From NCBI GenBank assembly GCA_016840385.1, contig JAEOSL010000001.1, positions 62,001 to 126,000 on the forward strand: a DNA stretch of 64,000 nucleotides. The letters are read 5' to 3'. Shown here in pieces: positions 61,677 through 64,000 of the stretch (within the stretch, counting starts at the first letter, position 1; the number at the start of each line of letters is the position of its first letter). Both the position numbers and the translations under genes were made by a program. The notes under the pieces were generated by a model. That model made no database searches. It saw only the letters and a program-made list of their open reading frames with translations, and was not told the DNA's origin. The stretch comes from Candidatus Thorarchaeota archaeon (lineage in GTDB: Archaea > Asgardarchaeota > Thorarchaeia > Thorarchaeales > Thorarchaeaceae).

Positions 61677-62792
61677 TCATACTGGTTCAAACATTGTCTG
61701 AAGACGATCCCATGTAGGATATTCGTATGCGATACCAATCTCTAAAGGTCCCAAGTCTTCAAGACTAGTTTTTACGGCATCAGAGATGTCATCTAAAATC
61801 CAAGGAGCTATCTCAATTCTCATTCTAAGTGTATCAATGTTTAACATATCCGAAGGAACACCTAATTGTTGATGGAGAATCTGGTAAATTGTCTGTAACT
61901 GCTTCTCAACTAACTGAAACCCATGAACTGCTCTGATGATTCCCAATACGAGTAATGAGTCGTCTTCATCTCGTTCCTCAAATTCACGCATGGTCTGTTC
62001 AAGTCGACGTTCAAGTCTATTTCGCATTTGTATACCATCTTTGAAACTTGCAGAACAGAAATGAACTGAGAGTTTAGAGAGATTCTTTGTTGCCCACTGA
62101 AGGACATCTCTTGCAACCTCTGCGCTTCCTTCAATACTTGCACTTCCTAAATCAGTTAATCGCATTCCTTGGGCTTTTAGATTCTCAAAATTAGTTTCAC
62201 TTGCCTCAAGCTCGTTCATGTTAAGAAATGAGAGTCCAAGTTTTTCAGCGCGTATCGCAGTCTGTTTCAATTTTTCAAATTGACCAGGTATTGCAGGTAC
62301 TTCTAATCCAACATGTAATCCCACATCTATTGCATGTTCAATTCCAGACCAATCCTTTGTCTGGGGATGGAATCTAATCTCATCCAAACCAGCCTCTTTC
62401 AACTTCTCTAGATCTTCTCGATTGACGGTGGTCTTGCTTGTATAGAGATGAATGTGGAATTTTCTGCCATATTTGGTTTTTAGAAGACGAATGTAATCTA
62501 ATGTTCTTTCAACAGTGCATAGAGGGTCTCCACCACTCACTCCCGCTCCCTCACCACGAATAGCATCTGTTTCGTAAATGATATCCTGCTCATTCGAAAC
62601 TGGCATTTCATCTGCGAAGACAGCATCTTTACCCGTTTTCTCTTCAGAGAGGGGGCAGTAATAGCATGAGCTATCACATAGACCAGTGACAAAGAGGACC
62701 ATCTTTGAACCCTTAGCACATAATTTACACCCCTTCGGAAGATTTCCTACCAAAAGGGATCCTCCCTGAAGTTCGTTGATTTTCCGTGCCAA
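61677..62792 (-). CDS. Radical SAM protein (COG2108-like)
   Basis: A 371-residue radical SAM enzyme. CDSSCYYCPLSE near residue 39 is the cluster-binding CxxxCxxC motif, and an earlier CKLC pair may bind a second metal. SGGDPLCTVERTLDYI and the FHPQTKD segment fit the SAM barrel. The C-terminal 120 residues are family-specific. It is conserved in archaea with unknown substrate. It is 3 bases from the nucleotidyltransferase gene, so the two are co-transcribed. Confidence 0.85.
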   Translation of the reverse strand: MARKINELQGGSLLVGNLPKGCKLCAKGSKMVLFVTGLCDSSCYYCPLSEEKTGKDAVFADEMPVSNEQDIIYETDAIRGEGAGVSGGDPLCTVERTLDYIRLLKTKYGRKFHIHLYTSKTTVNREDLEKLKEAGLDEIRFHPQTKDWSGIEHAIDVGLHVGLEVPAIPGQFEKLKQTAIRAEKLGLSFLNMNELEASETNFENLKAQGMRLTDLGSASIEGSAEVARDVLQWATKNLSKLSVHFCSASFKDGIQMRNRLERRLEQTMREFEERDEDDSLLVLGIIRAVHGFQLVEKQLQTIYQILHQQLGVPSDMLNIDTLRMRIEIAPWILDDISDAVKTSLEDLGPLEIGIAYEYPTWDRLQTMFEPV

Positions 62793-62795
62793 AGG

Positions 62796-63506
62796 TTATC
62801 GTCTCCTTCCTTCGCGTCGTAATATGGTCCTGCGAAGAGCAGGGTCACTATCATGTAATCTTTTTGTGACCTCCTCAAAACTCTCTGCATCTTTGAGTTC
62901 ATGGGTCTGATAGACGCCTGTCCTACCAACAGCTTCACGTCTCGTGAGTACGCGAACTCGTTCCCGTGCTATATCAATAGATACACCAAGTTTCTTGGCC
63001 ACATTATATTCATCACCGATGACCCCGGATTCAATATGGCCATTAGTGGTGGGTTCAATCAGAATCAATCTTTTGTCTACACCTGGAACTCTGTGTTCTG
63101 CAAGTACTGCGTTCGAGTCCAGAGCACCACCCCATCTATAGAATTCTTCTTCTCTTGACATGAGTTTGAACATGGGAAAACTCACGACCACATCACCTTC
63201 TAGATGAATATGACCCTTTAGAACCATTGAGGGCGTTGCTTGTACAAGTTCCCTGTGAAGAGGGGTACCCAGAACCAGTTCCAACCTATAACTAGAAACT
63301 GTATGGGGGATGATAATATCAATATCCGAAGAGTCTGTAACATCACCTCGGGCAGAAGAACCATGAACCAATGGTTTAGATCCAGTTGTTTCTATTTGTT
63401 GCATAACTTCAAAGGTTCGTTTTCTAAGTCGTTGAAGAGTATTCCACCTTAATTCATCATAGGAGACCTCTCTACTATCATGTAGAACTTCAGGTCTCTT
63501 TGTCAT
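62796..63506 (-). CDS. Predicted nucleotidyltransferase (COG2413-like)
   Basis: A 236-residue protein. The N-terminal nucleotidyltransferase fold has HGSSARGDVTDSSDIDIII near residue 49 (the GSxxRGD...DxD motif, both Asp present). The C-terminal part (NVAKKLGVSIDIARERVRVL) is a helix-turn-helix-like segment, and there is an Arg-rich tail. Probably acts on RNA or protein; substrate unknown. It is coupled to the radical SAM gene. Confidence 0.8.
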   Translation of the reverse strand: MTKRPEVLHDSREVSYDELRWNTLQRLRKRTFEVMQQIETTGSKPLVHGSSARGDVTDSSDIDIIIPHTVSSYRLELVLGTPLHRELVQATPSMVLKGHIHLEGDVVVSFPMFKLMSREEEFYRWGGALDSNAVLAEHRVPGVDKRLILIEPTTNGHIESGVIGDEYNVAKKLGVSIDIARERVRVLTRREAVGRTGVYQTHELKDAESFEEVTKRLHDSDPALRRTILRREGRRR

Positions 63507-63512
63507 CTGGTT

Positions 63513-64000
63513 TCAACTCCCAATAGACTCTAACATTTCACATACTTTGCACAATTTAGAGGGAGATGGAGCATTACACTTTTCGCAATGGGTAAATTCC
63601 CATTTGGTAGGATTCTGTCTGAAGACTCTAGTCATAGCCTCTGATGATCGCAAAGTCGCTAATAGAGTGCCAGGTCGTTTATACTCCATATCATTCAAGA
63701 AAGAGCGTACATCATTGCGATAGGCCTCTTCTGCGTATGGGCACGGTACATCATGATAGGGAAGTTTGAGATGATGTGCATATGCAACAACATCACGTTC
63801 AGTAATCTCAATTATTGGTTTTATACGAGGTACAAATCCTTCAACAGCCATATCTCTGGGAACATTGGTTCTGGCAATTCGAGCGCTATCACCTCGTAGA
63901 ATATTCATGAGTACAGTTTGCATTTCATCATCGAGATTATGACCTGTGGCAATGACGTCAGCTTCCAGATTTTGAGCTGCAGTATTGAGGGCTCGCCGAC
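63513..64000 (-). CDS. TtuA/Ncs6-type tRNA thiolation protein (cut by window end)
   Basis: The C-terminal part of a PP-loop ATPase; the frame continues beyond base 64000. DVIATGHNLDDEMQTVLMN (about 63965-63910), followed by NILRGD, is diagnostic for the TtuA/TtcA/Ncs6 group. The C-terminal zinc ribbon CEKCNAPSPSKLCKVCEML matches Ncs6/TtuA rather than TtcA. It 2-thiolates a uridine (U34 or U54) in tRNA. The nearby elp3 would make an mcm5s2U-type pathway plausible if this is Ncs6. Confidence 0.88.
   Translation of the reverse strand, partial: RRALNTAAQNLEADVIATGHNLDDEMQTVLMNILRGDSARIARTNVPRDMAVEGFVPRIKPIIEITERDVVAYAHHLKLPYHDVPCPYAEEAYRNDVRSFLNDMEYKRPGTLLATLRSSEAMTRVFRQNPTKWEFTHCEKCNAPSPSKLCKVCEMLESIGS

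Noticed and set aside
61677..62792. The radical SAM gene as activase for the glycyl radical enzyme
   Set aside because: It lies about 48 kb away, lacks the activase architecture, and fits the COG2108-like archaeal family.

Overview
The window comes from an archaeal chromosome. The clearest evidence is uL3-uL4-uL23-uL2 in archaeal order, Nop5 with fibrillarin, archaeal DnaG, Pelota, HerA-NurA, archease, an SmAP-type Lsm protein, archaeal Elp3 and intron-bearing tRNA genes. A short eS30 gene (24307-24468) is a protein I associate with TACK and Asgard lineages rather than most euryarchaea. Together with FtsZ, CdrS and Thr-rich stalked surface proteins it makes an Asgard-like archaeon my best guess, but no diagnostic eukaryotic-signature protein is present, so this is an inference.

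Layout. 0-11.4 kb: NurA-HerA, a surface beta-helix protein, an Lsm gene with a duplicated 3' end, a methyltransferase, then a leftward block L3-L4-L23-L2 followed by cdrS-ftsZ. 11.4-22.7 kb: a glycyl radical enzyme, an RNA methyltransferase, archease, tRNA-Ser, metabolic enzymes, Elp3. 22.7-24.2 kb: a decayed large-TnpB remnant beside an intact small TnpB element. 24.3-28.7 kb: eS30, PyrK-PyrD, Nop5-fibrillarin-UPF0216. 28.7-36.1 kb: a large TnpB-like nuclease divergent from a 1663-residue protein. 36.2-44.2 kb: COG1395 regulator, RNase HII, tRNA-Trp, a 673-residue unknown, 5S rRNA, DUF1512 and a methionine aminopeptidase. 44.2-55.2 kb: an accessory island with a second large TnpB, a PD-(D/E)XK nuclease, a RadA-like ATPase, a 1425-residue paralogue of the giant protein and a serine-recombinase remnant. 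It is bracketed by two methionine aminopeptidase genes. 56-64 kb: housekeeping genes again (UPF0173, DnaG, LonB-like ATPase, Pelota, radical SAM, nucleotidyltransferase, tRNA thiolase).

The strongest candidate for an undescribed system is the pair of giant proteins (31086-36077 and 50497-54774). Both carry RecB/Cas4-type nuclease motifs (GxxxH, D, (D/E)xK, QxxxY), followed by a segment that resembles the RadA core but lacks a usable Walker A. One copy is joined stop-to-start to a RadA-like ATPase with an intact Walker A. Both copies lie near a large TnpB-family nuclease. A nuclease/pseudo-recombinase/recombinase-ATPase complex in defence or DNA repair is a reasonable hypothesis.

A second unusual signal is a threefold repeated architecture. 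The 3' ends of lsm, tRNA-Ser and 5S rRNA are each duplicated 0.7-1.1 kb downstream, and each pair brackets a single-ORF cassette. The lsm copies differ only at synonymous sites and the 5S copies differ by compensatory base-pair changes, so both versions were under functional selection. This is what gene-restoring integration, or recombination with a related allele, would leave. No CRISPR array was seen.
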